Assembly (NCBI RefSeq): GCF_051201665.1
Contig: NZ_CP179210.1
Coordinates: 2,480,001-2,544,000, forward strand
Length of the DNA stretch: 64,000 nucleotides
Source of the DNA: Psychrobium sp051201665
GTDB taxonomy: Bacteria > Pseudomonadota > Gammaproteobacteria > Enterobacterales > Psychrobiaceae
Reading direction: 5' to 3'
Shown in pieces: positions 17,902 through 27,202 of this stretch; position 1 is the stretch's first letter; each line of letters starts with the position of its first letter. The position numbers and the translations under genes are program-made. Below the pieces are notes generated by a model that was not told where the DNA came from, did not search any database, and was given only the letters and a program-made list of their open reading frames with translations.

Positions 17902-20094
17902 ATGACATTACATACTATGAAATATTCACTGTTAAGTTGCGCGATTTTAGCGTCGTTTTTACCAGCGACAACCCATGCTTTCGAAGAAGAAGCGTCAGCC
18001 AAAAAGAAAAAGAAAAAGAACGAGCCTGAAGTTATAATGGTAACCGCACAAAAACGTGCTCAAAATATCAATGAGATTGGTATTGCGGTCACGGCATTTA
18101 ATGGCGACGATATTAAAAATATCGGCGCGGGTCAGCCATTAGATTTAGCTGCACAAACCAGCAATCTAAATATAAACAATACGTTTCAAAATAGTGTTCC
18201 CAATGTCAGTATTCGTGGCTTAGGATTGAACGATTATGCGGTTAATAATAACCCTGCCGCAGGCTTATATATTGATGAAGTTTATCTCTCTTCACCTGCC
18301 ATGCTTAGTTTCCAACTATTCGATGTTGAACGTGTTGAGGTATTAAAAGGTCCACAAGGTACGCTTTACGGACGAAATACAACGGCAGGTACCGTTACTT
18401 TTGTAAGCAAAAAGCCAAATGATATCACTGAAGGATATTTCTCACTTGATTATGGTACTTACGGACGTACGGCAATCGAAGGCGCTATTACTGGAGAAAT
18501 AACCGAAGGCTTAAATGGCCGATTTTCAGCAAAAACAGTACGACAAAGTGAAGGGCATCAAACAAATCGTGAGACTGGTGAAGATGTTGGTGAAGTAGAT
18601 ATGACGTCATGGCGAGCATTGCTTAATTGGATGCCTAACGATGATATCGATGTTTTAGTAAACATTCACGGCGGCACTGATAAATCGGACACTTGGTTAG
18701 TTAAAGTAGACAACCAAACTACTGCTGATGATGATAAATATGCCAATATCAAACCTTATGAGTCTGCAGGTAGAGATGACCATTTTGTCGACATTAAGAG
18801 CGCTGGCGCGTCAATAATCGTAAATTGGGAAATTAATAACGATCTTTCTTTAACCTCTGTAACCGGATATGAAAAATATGAACGTCAACATGTCGAAGAT
18901 CGTGACGGTACTGCGCTAGTTCAATTAGATGGTGAGTACTTAAACACCATAGAACAGCAATCACAAGAAATTCGTTTTACGTACGATAAAGATGACCTAG
19001 TGCTTATTGGCGGAGCGTTTTATGGCATTGATGAAATTAAAACACGCGATCGATTCGACGTTAAACAATTAATTCCAACCTATTATTCATTAGGAAACGA
19101 ATACAAACAAAAGGCAAAAACGGGTGGTTTATTTCTTCACTCCGAGAATCAACTCGATGATGATTTTAAATTAACGGCTGGCGTGCGTTATACCGATGAG
19201 ACTAAAGACTTCTTTGACGCTTTTGCGTTTGCCTATATCGACGCTCACCCGACCAACGGTGGCACTCAATTTGACGTTTACGATCCGGTTAGCAATGATT
19301 ACTCCGTCAATGATTTATCGGGGAAAATAGGTATCGATTACTCTGGGCTTGATGACACGTTATTGTACGCAAGTATTAGTAAGGGATTCAAATCAGGTAA
19401 CTTCCAAGGCCAACTCAGCTTTGATCCAACAGCATTAGATAGCTTTAAAGAAGAAGAAGTTATTGCCTATGAAATGGGCTTTAAATCATCCCTGAATGAA
19501 CGCAGTGTTCAACTTAATGGCTCTGTTTTCTTTTATGATTATCAAGATATGCAAATGTACGGTCCTTTGTATTACTCAGAAGTACTTCAATCGCCACTTT
19601 TTGGTATTGATAACGTCGGCGACGCAACATTGCAAGGCTTAGAGCTTGATTTGGCATGGGCAGCAACTGAAGAACTAACCATCAAAGCTGGGCTGGGTTT
19701 ATTAGATACAGAAGTTACGAAATCTGTTGTCGTCGGCGTAAAAAATGGCAGCGAACTACCTAATTCCCCATCAGTTAATTTTAATAGTAATATTCGATAT
19801 AACTGGGAGTTAACGGAAAACTTATTGGGCGACATTATATTCACATCAAGTTATAAAGGTGATGTAAAATATGACATTGTTAATCAACCCCAAGAAGCTA
19901 TCGAATCAGGATATTGGCTGCATAATATTCGCGTTGGAATAAGCTCGATTGACGAAGATTGGAGTGTATATCTGTACGCTAAAAATATAGCCGATAAGCG
20001 CTACCGTACTCAAGTACTCAACTCTTCAGTCGGTTATAGTGCAAATTACGGTATGCCGCGCACTGTCGGAATTTCACTGTCTTATAATTTCTGA
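17902..20094 (+). CDS. TonB-dependent outer-membrane receptor
   Basis: A 730-residue outer-membrane transporter. The signal peptide YSLLSCAILASFLPATTHA is followed by a lysine run (residues 34-40), then EVIMVTAQKRAQNINEIGIAV as TonB-box/plug start. Plug motifs are NVSIRGLGLNDYAVNNN and VERVEVLKGPQGTLYGRNTTAGTV. The barrel ends with GMPRTVGISLSYNF, the terminal Phe needed by the BAM machinery. It resembles the small-molecule (not siderophore-specific) receptors abundant in Alteromonadales. Lying 63 bp behind the DUF917 gene, it probably imports the compound that the two enzymes break down. A terminator follows. Confidence 0.93.
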   Translation: MTLHTMKYSLLSCAILASFLPATTHAFEEEASAKKKKKKNEPEVIMVTAQKRAQNINEIGIAVTAFNGDDIKNIGAGQPLDLAAQTSNLNINNTFQNSVPNVSIRGLGLNDYAVNNNPAAGLYIDEVYLSSPAMLSFQLFDVERVEVLKGPQGTLYGRNTTAGTVTFVSKKPNDITEGYFSLDYGTYGRTAIEGAITGEITEGLNGRFSAKTVRQSEGHQTNRETGEDVGEVDMTSWRALLNWMPNDDIDVLVNIHGGTDKSDTWLVKVDNQTTADDDKYANIKPYESAGRDDHFVDIKSAGASIIVNWEINNDLSLTSVTGYEKYERQHVEDRDGTALVQLDGEYLNTIEQQSQEIRFTYDKDDLVLIGGAFYGIDEIKTRDRFDVKQLIPTYYSLGNEYKQKAKTGGLFLHSENQLDDDFKLTAGVRYTDETKDFFDAFAFAYIDAHPTNGGTQFDVYDPVSNDYSVNDLSGKIGIDYSGLDDTLLYASISKGFKSGNFQGQLSFDPTALDSFKEEEVIAYEMGFKSSLNERSVQLNGSVFFYDYQDMQMYGPLYYSEVLQSPLFGIDNVGDATLQGLELDLAWAATEELTIKAGLGLLDTEVTKSVVVGVKNGSELPNSPSVNFNSNIRYNWELTENLLGDIIFTSSYKGDVKYDIVNQPQEAIESGYWLHNIRVGISSIDEDWSVYLYAKNIADKRYRTQVLNSSVGYSANYGMPRTVGISLSYNF

Positions 20095-20110
20095 TTTCAA
20101 ACCAATCTAG

Positions 20111-20136
20111 AAAACCAGCCATAGTGCTGGTTTTTT
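20111..20136 (+). terminator. Terminator after the TonB receptor gene
   Basis: Stem AACCAGC/GCTGGTT with a 6-base loop followed by six T, about 20 bp past the receptor stop. It closes the hydantoinase-DUF917-receptor unit. Confidence 0.88.
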
Positions 20137-20224
20137 AGATATCTATCGAACTTTCAAACTTGTGTTTGACATAAGCCAATTATAAGGATAGATTGAGCGT
20201 ACACTTGTTAGCTTAACTTTTAAA

Positions 20225-20881
20225 ATGCCACAATCAAATACACAAGCTCAGTCTACCTCCGCTTATAGCACAAAAGAAGAACAGCTTAATACGTTAACTC
20301 ACGGCATCGGCGCTGTGTTTGGGATTCTTGCGTCCATTGCATTTATTAGTAGCTATTTTCAGCATCAAAACGTAATCCAGCTAACAACCACTATTATATA
20401 TAGCGTCAGCCTAACTGTATTAATGCTTGCGTCAACGCTATATCACGGCTCGAAAGACCCTGCGAAAAAACACGCTTTTAAACTCTTTGATCATTGTGCC
20501 ATCTATCTACTTATCGCTGGCACCTATACGCCATTGATCATCCATACTATTCCCAGTGTCATGGGATACAGCGTATTAGGCTTAGTATGGCTATGTGCGT
20601 TTATTGGTATAGGGATCAAACTAAAATTTGGTAGTCAGTATAAGAAATTTTCTGTACTCACCTACCTAATCATGGGTTGGCTATCCATGTTTGTAATTTA
20701 TGAGTTAATTCAAGCATTGTCTGTTATCGCATTAGCGTTGTTAGCAGGTGGCGGCTTGATATATTCCTCGGGCGTTTATTTCTATCTTAATCATAAGATC
20801 CCCTATAACCACGCAATTTGGCATATTTTTGTGCTATTAGCAGCGGTTTGCCACTTCTTATTGATTTATCTTTATATCTAA
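20225..20881 (+). CDS. Hemolysin III/TrhA-family membrane protein
   Basis: Inner-membrane protein of 218 residues with seven predicted helices, of the HlyIII/PAQR-like family (TrhA in E. coli, membrane-energetics homeostasis). Signatures are EEQLNTLTHGIGAVFGILASI near the N-terminus, STLYHGSKDPAKKHAFKLFDHCAIYLLIAGTYTP in the middle and HAIWHIFVLLAAVCHFLLIYLYI at the C-terminus, with the conserved His and Asp metal ligands. It is a single gene. The old name hemolysin III does not imply a toxin. Confidence 0.92.
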   Translation: MPQSNTQAQSTSAYSTKEEQLNTLTHGIGAVFGILASIAFISSYFQHQNVIQLTTTIIYSVSLTVLMLASTLYHGSKDPAKKHAFKLFDHCAIYLLIAGTYTPLIIHTIPSVMGYSVLGLVWLCAFIGIGIKLKFGSQYKKFSVLTYLIMGWLSMFVIYELIQALSVIALALLAGGGLIYSSGVYFYLNHKIPYNHAIWHIFVLLAAVCHFLLIYLYI

Positions 20882-20995
20882 ATGAATAAATTGTTGTATG
20901 ATGCGTGCTGAAACATTTTGTGGCAAATACTCGCTGTTCATTTACAGTGCCTTGTCGCAAAATAGATTGTGTTTTTATAAGTAAAGTAAATAGTT

Positions 20996-21571
20996 ATGTT
21001 ACGTCGATTATTATTCTCAAGTTGCCTATTGTTGTCTGTCTTCGCTGCTGAAGCGTTGTCTGGTGACAACAAATCAGAAGATAGCAAAACCAATGTTAAT
21101 GAATGTTATCAATCGTTGACGCACGCTTATACGTCACTAGATCCCCAAAAAATGACCGATGTTTATAACCCGGATGGTATTTATATTTCAACCGGTGGTT
21201 CGATGCCAATCATTCACGGCCATCAAAGTTTATATAAGCTCTATGACAAATATTTTTCTCGTCTTAAAAAACACAATTCTTCATTAGATTTGCAATTTCG
21301 AGTAACCAACAGAATTGTTGATACCAAAAGCATTCATGATGTTGGCTACTATGTTGTAACCGTCATTCCACCTCAAGAAAGTAAACAACCGCCTAAGCAA
21401 CACGCTGGAAAATTTACAATCACCTTCGCCTTACAGGAAGATGGACAATGGGGAATTTGGTCTGAAGCGAATTCAAAGTCAAAAATCAAAAATTACATCA
21501 AAGCCAAAAAAATCGATGGCTTACATTATGATGAATATTATCCGATTGAAAACTACGTCGCGCAGCGATAG
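20996..21571 (+). CDS. Exported SnoaL/DUF4440-like protein
   Basis: A 191-residue protein with a signal peptide MLRRLLFSSCLLLSVFAAEA and a likely NTF2-like cone fold: CYQSLTHAYTSLDPQKMTDVYNPDGIYIS, GHQSLYKLYDKYFSRL, and GKFTITFALQEDGQWGIWSEANS. Such proteins range from enzymes to ligand carriers, so no substrate is proposed. It is 20 bp upstream of the YchJ-like gene and may share its transcript. Confidence 0.65.
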   Translation: MLRRLLFSSCLLLSVFAAEALSGDNKSEDSKTNVNECYQSLTHAYTSLDPQKMTDVYNPDGIYISTGGSMPIIHGHQSLYKLYDKYFSRLKKHNSSLDLQFRVTNRIVDTKSIHDVGYYVVTVIPPQESKQPPKQHAGKFTITFALQEDGQWGIWSEANSKSKIKNYIKAKKIDGLHYDEYYPIENYVAQR

Positions 21572-21590
21572 TCAATAAAAGCAACAGTTT

Positions 21591-22094
21591 ATGATATTAG
21601 CACCATGCCCATGTGGCAGTGACGAATCCTACCAAGATTGTTGCCAGCCGTTCCATCTTTCCAACGCATTACCTCAAACGCCTGAACAGCTAATGCGCAG
21701 CAGATATTGCGCCTTTGTCAAAAACGATTGTCACTATATCTATGCAACTCATAGTCTCAAAACGCGTCAGCATGTATCCATTGCGAGCATTGAACAGTGG
21801 AATAGCCAGTGCGATTGGTTAGGTTTAGACGTCATTACTTCTGCCCAATCTAACATTGTTGAATTTGTTGCTTGGTTTAAACAAGATGGTCAATTGCAAA
21901 ATCATCATGAAATATCTCGTTTTGAAAATCAATTGATGGATGAAGAGCTCAGTAATCGCTTTGATAAGTCGGAATCTTCCTGCTGGTACTATGTTGACGC
22001 AACCTATCCTAAGCAATCAGCAGCCATGCCTAAACGCAATGACAATTGCATTTGTCATAGTGGTAAGAAATTTAAAAAGTGTTGTGGTAATTAA
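21591..22094 (+). CDS. ychJ: YchJ-family SEC-C metal-binding protein
   Basis: A 167-residue protein with two SEC-C zinc motifs, CPCGSDESYQDCCQPFH at the N-terminus and CICHSGKKFKKCCGN at the C-terminus, around the YchJ core with PEQLMRSRYCAFVKNDCHYIYATH. The function of YchJ is unknown; SEC-C motifs bind zinc and often contact proteins or nucleic acid. Its 3' end overlaps by 4 bp the convergent gene at 22091-22591. Confidence 0.87.
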   Translation: MILAPCPCGSDESYQDCCQPFHLSNALPQTPEQLMRSRYCAFVKNDCHYIYATHSLKTRQHVSIASIEQWNSQCDWLGLDVITSAQSNIVEFVAWFKQDGQLQNHHEISRFENQLMDEELSNRFDKSESSCWYYVDATYPKQSAAMPKRNDNCICHSGKKFKKCCGN

Positions 22095-22591
22095 GCAACA
22101 AATAACTGTGCTTCATAGTCTTTTTGAGCGGCAATAACGTCGTCAAAATTAATAGATGGGTTGGTGTGAATAAACTCTTTTCCAGACAATCGTGCTTGGA
22201 CAATTGGCGATAGATTATCTGCAATATCATCGGAAAAGCCTTCGATTCTATCGACATCAAAATGCATTACCTCAGGGCGCAAACAATGTTGCAACCTAGC
22301 AGAAACTAATCCGTCTTCTCGTGCTAAATTCGCAAGGGAAATTGAATAATCTTGTTGTGTTGATTCACGAGAGATTAGTGGTTGTGGTTGAGGAACGCCA
22401 AACTTGTCTCGTAAACTTACAGCTTCTTCAGATTCAGGGTCATTAATTATTGAGAATTGGTCTTGATCACGAACATCAGTCGATAGCATAGACAACAGCA
22501 AATCAAATTCGCTTTTATTGCCTTCGCTGACACATCGATTAAGTCGTTGATCGAGCTGTAACTCGCTAACTAATATATTACCTGTTTGCAT
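22091..22591 (-). CDS. VC2046/SO_2500-family hypothetical protein
   Basis: A 166-residue acidic cytosolic protein, MQTGNILVSELQLDQRLNRC, SEFDLLLSMLSTDVRDQDQFSI, a proline-rich KFGVPQPQPLISRES, and VDDVIAAQ-like C-terminus. The pattern (length, LLSMLSxDVRD and the Pro-rich middle) matches a conserved family of unknown function in Vibrio and Shewanella. No membrane segment. It is tail-to-tail with ychJ. Confidence 0.7.
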   Translation of the reverse strand: MQTGNILVSELQLDQRLNRCVSEGNKSEFDLLLSMLSTDVRDQDQFSIINDPESEEAVSLRDKFGVPQPQPLISRESTQQDYSISLANLAREDGLVSARLQHCLRPEVMHFDVDRIEGFSDDIADNLSPIVQARLSGKEFIHTNPSINFDDVIAAQKDYEAQLFVA

Positions 22592-22714
22592 AACAAACCA
22601 TCTCTTTGAACACTAAGTATGCTATCGGCTAATAATATGAAAACTTTAGCGAAATTTATAAAAATATTCCTTTACCTTAGGGCATTAATTATCTATTATT
22701 CGCGCCACTTGATT

Positions 22715-22799
<85 letters not shown>

Positions 22800-22960
22800 T
22801 CAAGCTCTTCTTTAGTATCGTCGTAAAATAATCTCTTAAGTAGTTCAAAAACCCAACAAAATCTAATTGATTGTTTTCGCATTCAAGTCTTTATTTTTGC
22901 CCACAGTTTCTTATATGATAGAGAACATAGAAATAATTCTTTAAGTTATAGGATAAGTCT

Positions 22961-24601
22961 TTGTCGACGTTACAAAAAATACCCTACAACCAGTTGAAAG
23001 TACTGTTAGTCGATCCACAACGCCCTTTCCAAATTATGATGAAAGGCATTTTGACGAATTTCGGCGTTAAACATGTCGACTTTTCTGACAGCGGCGAAGC
23101 GGCGCTTCGCTCATGTCGTGCCAAAGACTATCAGTTACTCATGGTTGAATATAACTTAGGCAGTAAAAACGGCACTCAGTTGCTAGAAGAACTGCGAGCA
23201 CTGCGTCTCATTAAGCCAACGGCGCTTTTTGTTGTTGTATCAGCTGAAACAGATCGCGCTATTGTTTTAGGTACCATGGAAATGGCGCCAGACGACTACA
23301 TTATAAAACCCTTTTCACAGCGTTTATTAGATAGCAGATTGCAGAAAGCTTGGAATAAACGACAGGCATTATCTACTATCTATCAATGCTTAGATAAACA
23401 AGACTTACCTCGGGCTATTCTCGCGTGTCAGACATTAATTAAAGAAAAAAATAGATACAGTGCAGTCATTCTGCAAATGATGACAGGACTAATGTGCGAT
23501 GTGGGTCAGAATAGCGAGGCGATGAAATACCTTCTGCCACTACTCAAAGAACGCGATCTTCCTTGGGCAAATTTGAACCTAGCCCGCGCTAAATTGGGGT
23601 TAGAAGAGTTCGCTGATACAGAAAAAATCCTTAAGGCGTTAATTAAGTCTCAAACAACTAATGTAGAAGCCATAGATTTACTTGCTAAAGTTCAGCTTGC
23701 AAATCAACAAAAAGAAGCCGCGAAAACTACACTAGAGCGAAGTGTCGAGTTATCACCTTATTCAATGAAGCGTCATCAATTTATGGTGGAAGTGGCCAAA
23801 GCGAATGAAGATCATGGATTAGTGAAAGACAGTTATGGTCAGTTGCTTAATTTATCTCGTCGCTCGGTACATGCTGGCACCAATCATTTATTTAACTACA
23901 CCCGAAGTATCATAGAAAACGTTGCACATTGCGAAGAGCCAAAAGAAATTTACAAGTTACAAAACGAACTAACCTCAACACTACATCGCGCTAAAGCAGA
24001 AGAAGGTCGTAGTTTAGACTTTGCATTTAGCGCTCTTGAAGGGGTTATACAGGCGCAATTGCAATCAGCCAAAGGTGAGAGTTTAATCTCAAAAAAAACC
24101 TTGATGGAAGCCATTTATCAGTTTTGTAGCGAAGATGATGAATGGGATCTACCTGACGAATTGGCACCAGATGCCTGTATTACACTCATTAATTTAAATG
24201 ATTTTGAATTAGCCTCAGTGTTTGTCAAACAATTAGACGAAAACAGCGATATTGCGCAAGACTTACATGCCCGTCTCAATGACAACAGTGTGACAATGGC
24301 CAAAGCTGAATTTAGTAAAATTACTCGCCAAGGTATTGAAGCCTATAGTGGCGACGATGGCCTCGAAGCGCTTCAATTATTTAAACAAGCCCTCAAACTG
24401 TCACCAGTCAATTCCGGCGCCGTACTCAACGTTGCGCAAGCACAGATCAAACTGATGCAAGACAAACGAAAATACGTGAAACTGCTATCCGCAGAATGCA
24501 AGGAATCATTTAGGGTACTTGCTGGTATGAAGTTGTCAAAATCACACCAAAAGCGTTACAACAAGTTGCATCAAGAATATGAAACATTGATCAAGAAATA
24601 G
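22961..24601 (+). CDS. Receiver-domain protein with TPR repeats and a Glu in place of the phospho-Asp
   Basis: A 546-residue protein with an N-terminal CheY-like receiver (about 12-130) and a long helical TPR region (about 140-500), including GLMCDVGQNSEAMKYLLPLL and GLEALQLFKQALKLSPVNSGA. In the receiver the conserved site reads LLMVEYNLGSKNG, so the phospho-acceptor is Glu63; Ser94 (VVVSAETD) and Lys116 (IIKPF) remain, while only one of the two acidic residues near the start (VDPQ) is kept. The start is TTG at 22961. No output DNA-binding domain is present; the TPR part probably mediates protein contacts. Partner unknown. Confidence 0.85.
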   Translation: MSTLQKIPYNQLKVLLVDPQRPFQIMMKGILTNFGVKHVDFSDSGEAALRSCRAKDYQLLMVEYNLGSKNGTQLLEELRALRLIKPTALFVVVSAETDRAIVLGTMEMAPDDYIIKPFSQRLLDSRLQKAWNKRQALSTIYQCLDKQDLPRAILACQTLIKEKNRYSAVILQMMTGLMCDVGQNSEAMKYLLPLLKERDLPWANLNLARAKLGLEEFADTEKILKALIKSQTTNVEAIDLLAKVQLANQQKEAAKTTLERSVELSPYSMKRHQFMVEVAKANEDHGLVKDSYGQLLNLSRRSVHAGTNHLFNYTRSIIENVAHCEEPKEIYKLQNELTSTLHRAKAEEGRSLDFAFSALEGVIQAQLQSAKGESLISKKTLMEAIYQFCSEDDEWDLPDELAPDACITLINLNDFELASVFVKQLDENSDIAQDLHARLNDNSVTMAKAEFSKITRQGIEAYSGDDGLEALQLFKQALKLSPVNSGAVLNVAQAQIKLMQDKRKYVKLLSAECKESFRVLAGMKLSKSHQKRYNKLHQEYETLIKK

Positions 24602-24653
24602 CTGCCAAACTCATTAAATTCTATAAATAGTCGACATACCTTGGAGATTAAAC

Positions 24654-25724
24654 ATGCCTAGACATTGGGTCAATCAAGCCATTGCCAAAATAGATGCTGA
24701 CTTTCAGCGCAGCGCAGATACTCACTTACTGCAAGTGCCAACACCACAATTTCCAACTATTTCTCTATATTTCAAAGATGAATCTACGCACCCTACAGGT
24801 AGCTTAAAACATAGGTTAGCGCGTTCATTATTTTTGTATGGCCTATGTAACGGTTGGATTAAAGAACACACTACCATCATAGAAGCATCTTCTGGTAGCA
24901 CTGCCGTGTCAGAAGCTTATTTTGCCAGGTTATTAGGCCTGCCTTTTATTGCCGTAATGCCACGTTCAACCTCAGTCGAAAAAATTAATCAAATTGAATT
25001 TTATGGCGGCCAATGCCATTTGATTGATAATCCAGCAAAAATTCATGAAGCCTCCATTGGTCTTGCAAAAGAAACCAATGGTCACTTTATGGATCAATTT
25101 AAATATGCAGAGCGCGCAACCGATTGGCGCGGCAATAACAATATTGCCGAAAGTGTTTTTGCTCAATTAGAAAAAGAGCCTTTCCCAGAACCACATGCCG
25201 TCGTTGTTGGCGGCGGTACGGGCGGAACAAGTGCCACTATAGGACGTTATATTCGTTATAACCAACTCAACACACAACTGCATGTTGTTGACCCTGAAAA
25301 TTCAGTATTCTTTGATTATTATCATCAACGTGATGTGTCATTACAAAGCGCTAAGGGTTCTCGTATCGAAGGGATTGGACGACCGCGCGTTGAAGATTCA
25401 TTTAATCCAGATGTCATCGATTCAATGCAGAAAGTTCCTGACAGCGCCTCAATAGCGAGCATGTTATTTTTAGAAAAATTACTAGGTCGACGCTGCGGTG
25501 GTTCAACCGGTACTAACTTTTACGGTGTGATTACGTTAATGCGTGAAATGATTGAACAACGTCAAAGTGGCGCGATTGTCACGCTTATTTGCGATGATGG
25601 TAATCGATATACTAATACCTATTACCGTGCACAATGGCGCGATGAAAACGCCATCGATGTTGCTCCGTATCTTTCCCAAATTGAAACATTTTGGGAGACT
25701 GGGCAATGGACTCAGATTAATTAG
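24654..25724 (+). CDS. PLP-dependent cysteine synthase-family protein (Cds1-like desulfhydrase)
   Basis: Fold-type II PLP enzyme of 356 residues. The PLP lysine is in KDESTHPTGSLKHRLARS, the substrate loop is EASSGSTAVSEAYFARLLG, and the phosphate-binding loop GGGTGGTSATIGRYIR. The sequence WRGNNNIAESVFAQL and C-terminal GRRCGGSTGTNFYGV follow the branch annotated as cysteine desulfhydrase/cysteine synthase-family rather than CysK or CysM. The reaction could be cysteine breakdown to pyruvate, ammonia and sulfide. It ends 4 bp from the convergent queE. Confidence 0.82.
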   Translation: MPRHWVNQAIAKIDADFQRSADTHLLQVPTPQFPTISLYFKDESTHPTGSLKHRLARSLFLYGLCNGWIKEHTTIIEASSGSTAVSEAYFARLLGLPFIAVMPRSTSVEKINQIEFYGGQCHLIDNPAKIHEASIGLAKETNGHFMDQFKYAERATDWRGNNNIAESVFAQLEKEPFPEPHAVVVGGGTGGTSATIGRYIRYNQLNTQLHVVDPENSVFFDYYHQRDVSLQSAKGSRIEGIGRPRVEDSFNPDVIDSMQKVPDSASIASMLFLEKLLGRRCGGSTGTNFYGVITLMREMIEQRQSGAIVTLICDDGNRYTNTYYRAQWRDENAIDVAPYLSQIETFWETGQWTQIN

Positions 25725-25728
25725 ACGC

Positions 25729-26403
25729 TTACTGAATAGCTAAATATTTGTGAGTTTGAATTGATAGCCACCAGTTGCGTTCGATACACGTATCAATGGC
25801 TAGTTGTGTGGCGCGAGCTTGTTGGCTAATAGGCTGTAAATACACTTTTTTACTAGCTACTTGCTCGGCGGTAAGTCGTGCCAACAATGCATCAAGCTCT
25901 TCAATATGGCGACTCATCGCAACAGGGTGTTTAATTTCATTAGCGCGCACTAGTGCGCTATCTAAAATTTCATACCCCCCTTTCATTGCGACTTTAGGCG
26001 ACACAGTGACATGTGTTGTATCACTCACCTTCACTTCAAAAGTACCAGAGGTTTCAATTTGAATACTAAAGCCATTAACCTCTAACGCGGCACAAAAATC
26101 CTTAAGATCATATAAACATGGTTCGCCACCACTAATCACAATATGACGTGCTTGATAGGTAAGTAAATGAGCCACCATTTCTTCAATATCGGTGTAACAC
26201 CAGCTTTCGCCATCGCCACCTTTAGCAATGACTTCATCAAAAGATGTTTGATGGGCTTCATCAAGATACCAGCTGTGCTTTGTATCACACCAAGCGCAGC
26301 CAACGGGGCAACCTTGTAAACGAACAAATATTGACGGCGCGCCGGTGAAAGACCCTTCGCCTTGAATTGATTCAAAAATTTCGTTTAGTGGTAGCTGGCT
26401 CAT
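25729..26403 (-). CDS. queE: 7-carboxy-7-deazaguanine synthase QueE
   Basis: Radical SAM enzyme making 7-carboxy-7-deazaguanine in queuosine precursor synthesis. At 224 residues it aligns with E. coli QueE: NEIFESIQGEGSFTGAPSIFVRLQGCPVGCAWCDTKHSW carries the cluster cysteines, followed by HIVISGGEPCLYDL, IQIETSGTFEV, VSPKVAMKGGYE, RANEIKHPV and the C-terminal LQPISQ and WWLSIQTHKYLAIQ. It is divergent from queC with 67 bp between starts. Confidence 0.96.
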   Translation of the reverse strand: MSQLPLNEIFESIQGEGSFTGAPSIFVRLQGCPVGCAWCDTKHSWYLDEAHQTSFDEVIAKGGDGESWCYTDIEEMVAHLLTYQARHIVISGGEPCLYDLKDFCAALEVNGFSIQIETSGTFEVKVSDTTHVTVSPKVAMKGGYEILDSALVRANEIKHPVAMSRHIEELDALLARLTAEQVASKKVYLQPISQQARATQLAIDTCIERNWWLSIQTHKYLAIQ

Positions 26404-26470
26404 TCTTATTTACTTAAAGTTCGGTATACTGGGCGCGTATTATACGTATAACCACAGTGGACTAGCAACA

Positions 26471-27127
26471 ATGAAAGAAAAAGTCGTCGTCATCTATTCT
26501 GGCGGTATGGATTCATTTACCGTACTACACAAAGCGATTGAAGAAGGAAAAGACGTTTATCCCCTTACTTTTAATTATGGCCAACGCCATAGCAAAGAAA
26601 TTGAATATGCAGCCAATGTGTGTAAATCCTTAAATGTGCCGCATAAGGTTGTTGATATTTCGGCAATAAATCAATTAATGGCGGGAAACTCATTAACTGA
26701 TGATATTGATATTCCTGAAGGTCATTACGAAGAAGAGAGCATGAAATCGACCATGGTGCCAAATCGCAACATGGTGCTGTTATCTATGGCCATTGCGTAT
26801 GCTGTATCTTTAGATGCACGAGCTGTGTATTACGGCGCTCATAGCGGTGATCATGCCATCTACCCAGATTGTCGCCCTGAGTTCGTCGAAAAAATGAATG
26901 ACGTATCTCAAATTGCTAATTACGATCCAGTCGATATCGTTTCACCGTACATCAAAGTTGATAAAATTGGCATTCTTACCGACGGTATACGCATGGGACT
27001 TGATTATGGACAAACATGGACGTGTTATAACGGTCGTGAACACGCATGTGGACAGTGTGGTTCATGCCAAGAGCGTTTAGAAGCCTTCGAAAAAAACGGC
27101 ATTCAAGATCCATTAAGCTACGAGTAA
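26471..27127 (+). CDS. queC: 7-cyano-7-deazaguanine synthase QueC
   Basis: ATP-dependent conversion of 7-carboxy-7-deazaguanine to preQ0. The 218 residues carry the PP-loop VVVIYSGGMDSFTVLHKA, FNYGQRHSKEIEYA, MVPNRNMVLLSMA, GAHSGDHAIYPDCRPEFV, and the C-terminal zinc site CYNGREHACGQCGSCQERLEAF. It is divergent from queE, the preceding pathway enzyme. The shared 67-bp gap holds an AT-rich TATTATAC that can serve as a -10 element. Confidence 0.97.
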   Translation: MKEKVVVIYSGGMDSFTVLHKAIEEGKDVYPLTFNYGQRHSKEIEYAANVCKSLNVPHKVVDISAINQLMAGNSLTDDIDIPEGHYEEESMKSTMVPNRNMVLLSMAIAYAVSLDARAVYYGAHSGDHAIYPDCRPEFVEKMNDVSQIANYDPVDIVSPYIKVDKIGILTDGIRMGLDYGQTWTCYNGREHACGQCGSCQERLEAFEKNGIQDPLSYE

Positions 27128-27202
27128 GTATCTTCTTTCCTCATACCCTATTAGTTTGAATAATAGGGTATTAACTAACGCTTCAATTTAAAGGACTAAT
27201 CA

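Noticed and set aside
18001..18020. Lysine run near the N-terminus of the TonB receptor as a frameshift or repeat artefact
   Set aside because: The frame is continuous from signal peptide to plug and the run falls in a flexible linker before the TonB-box region.
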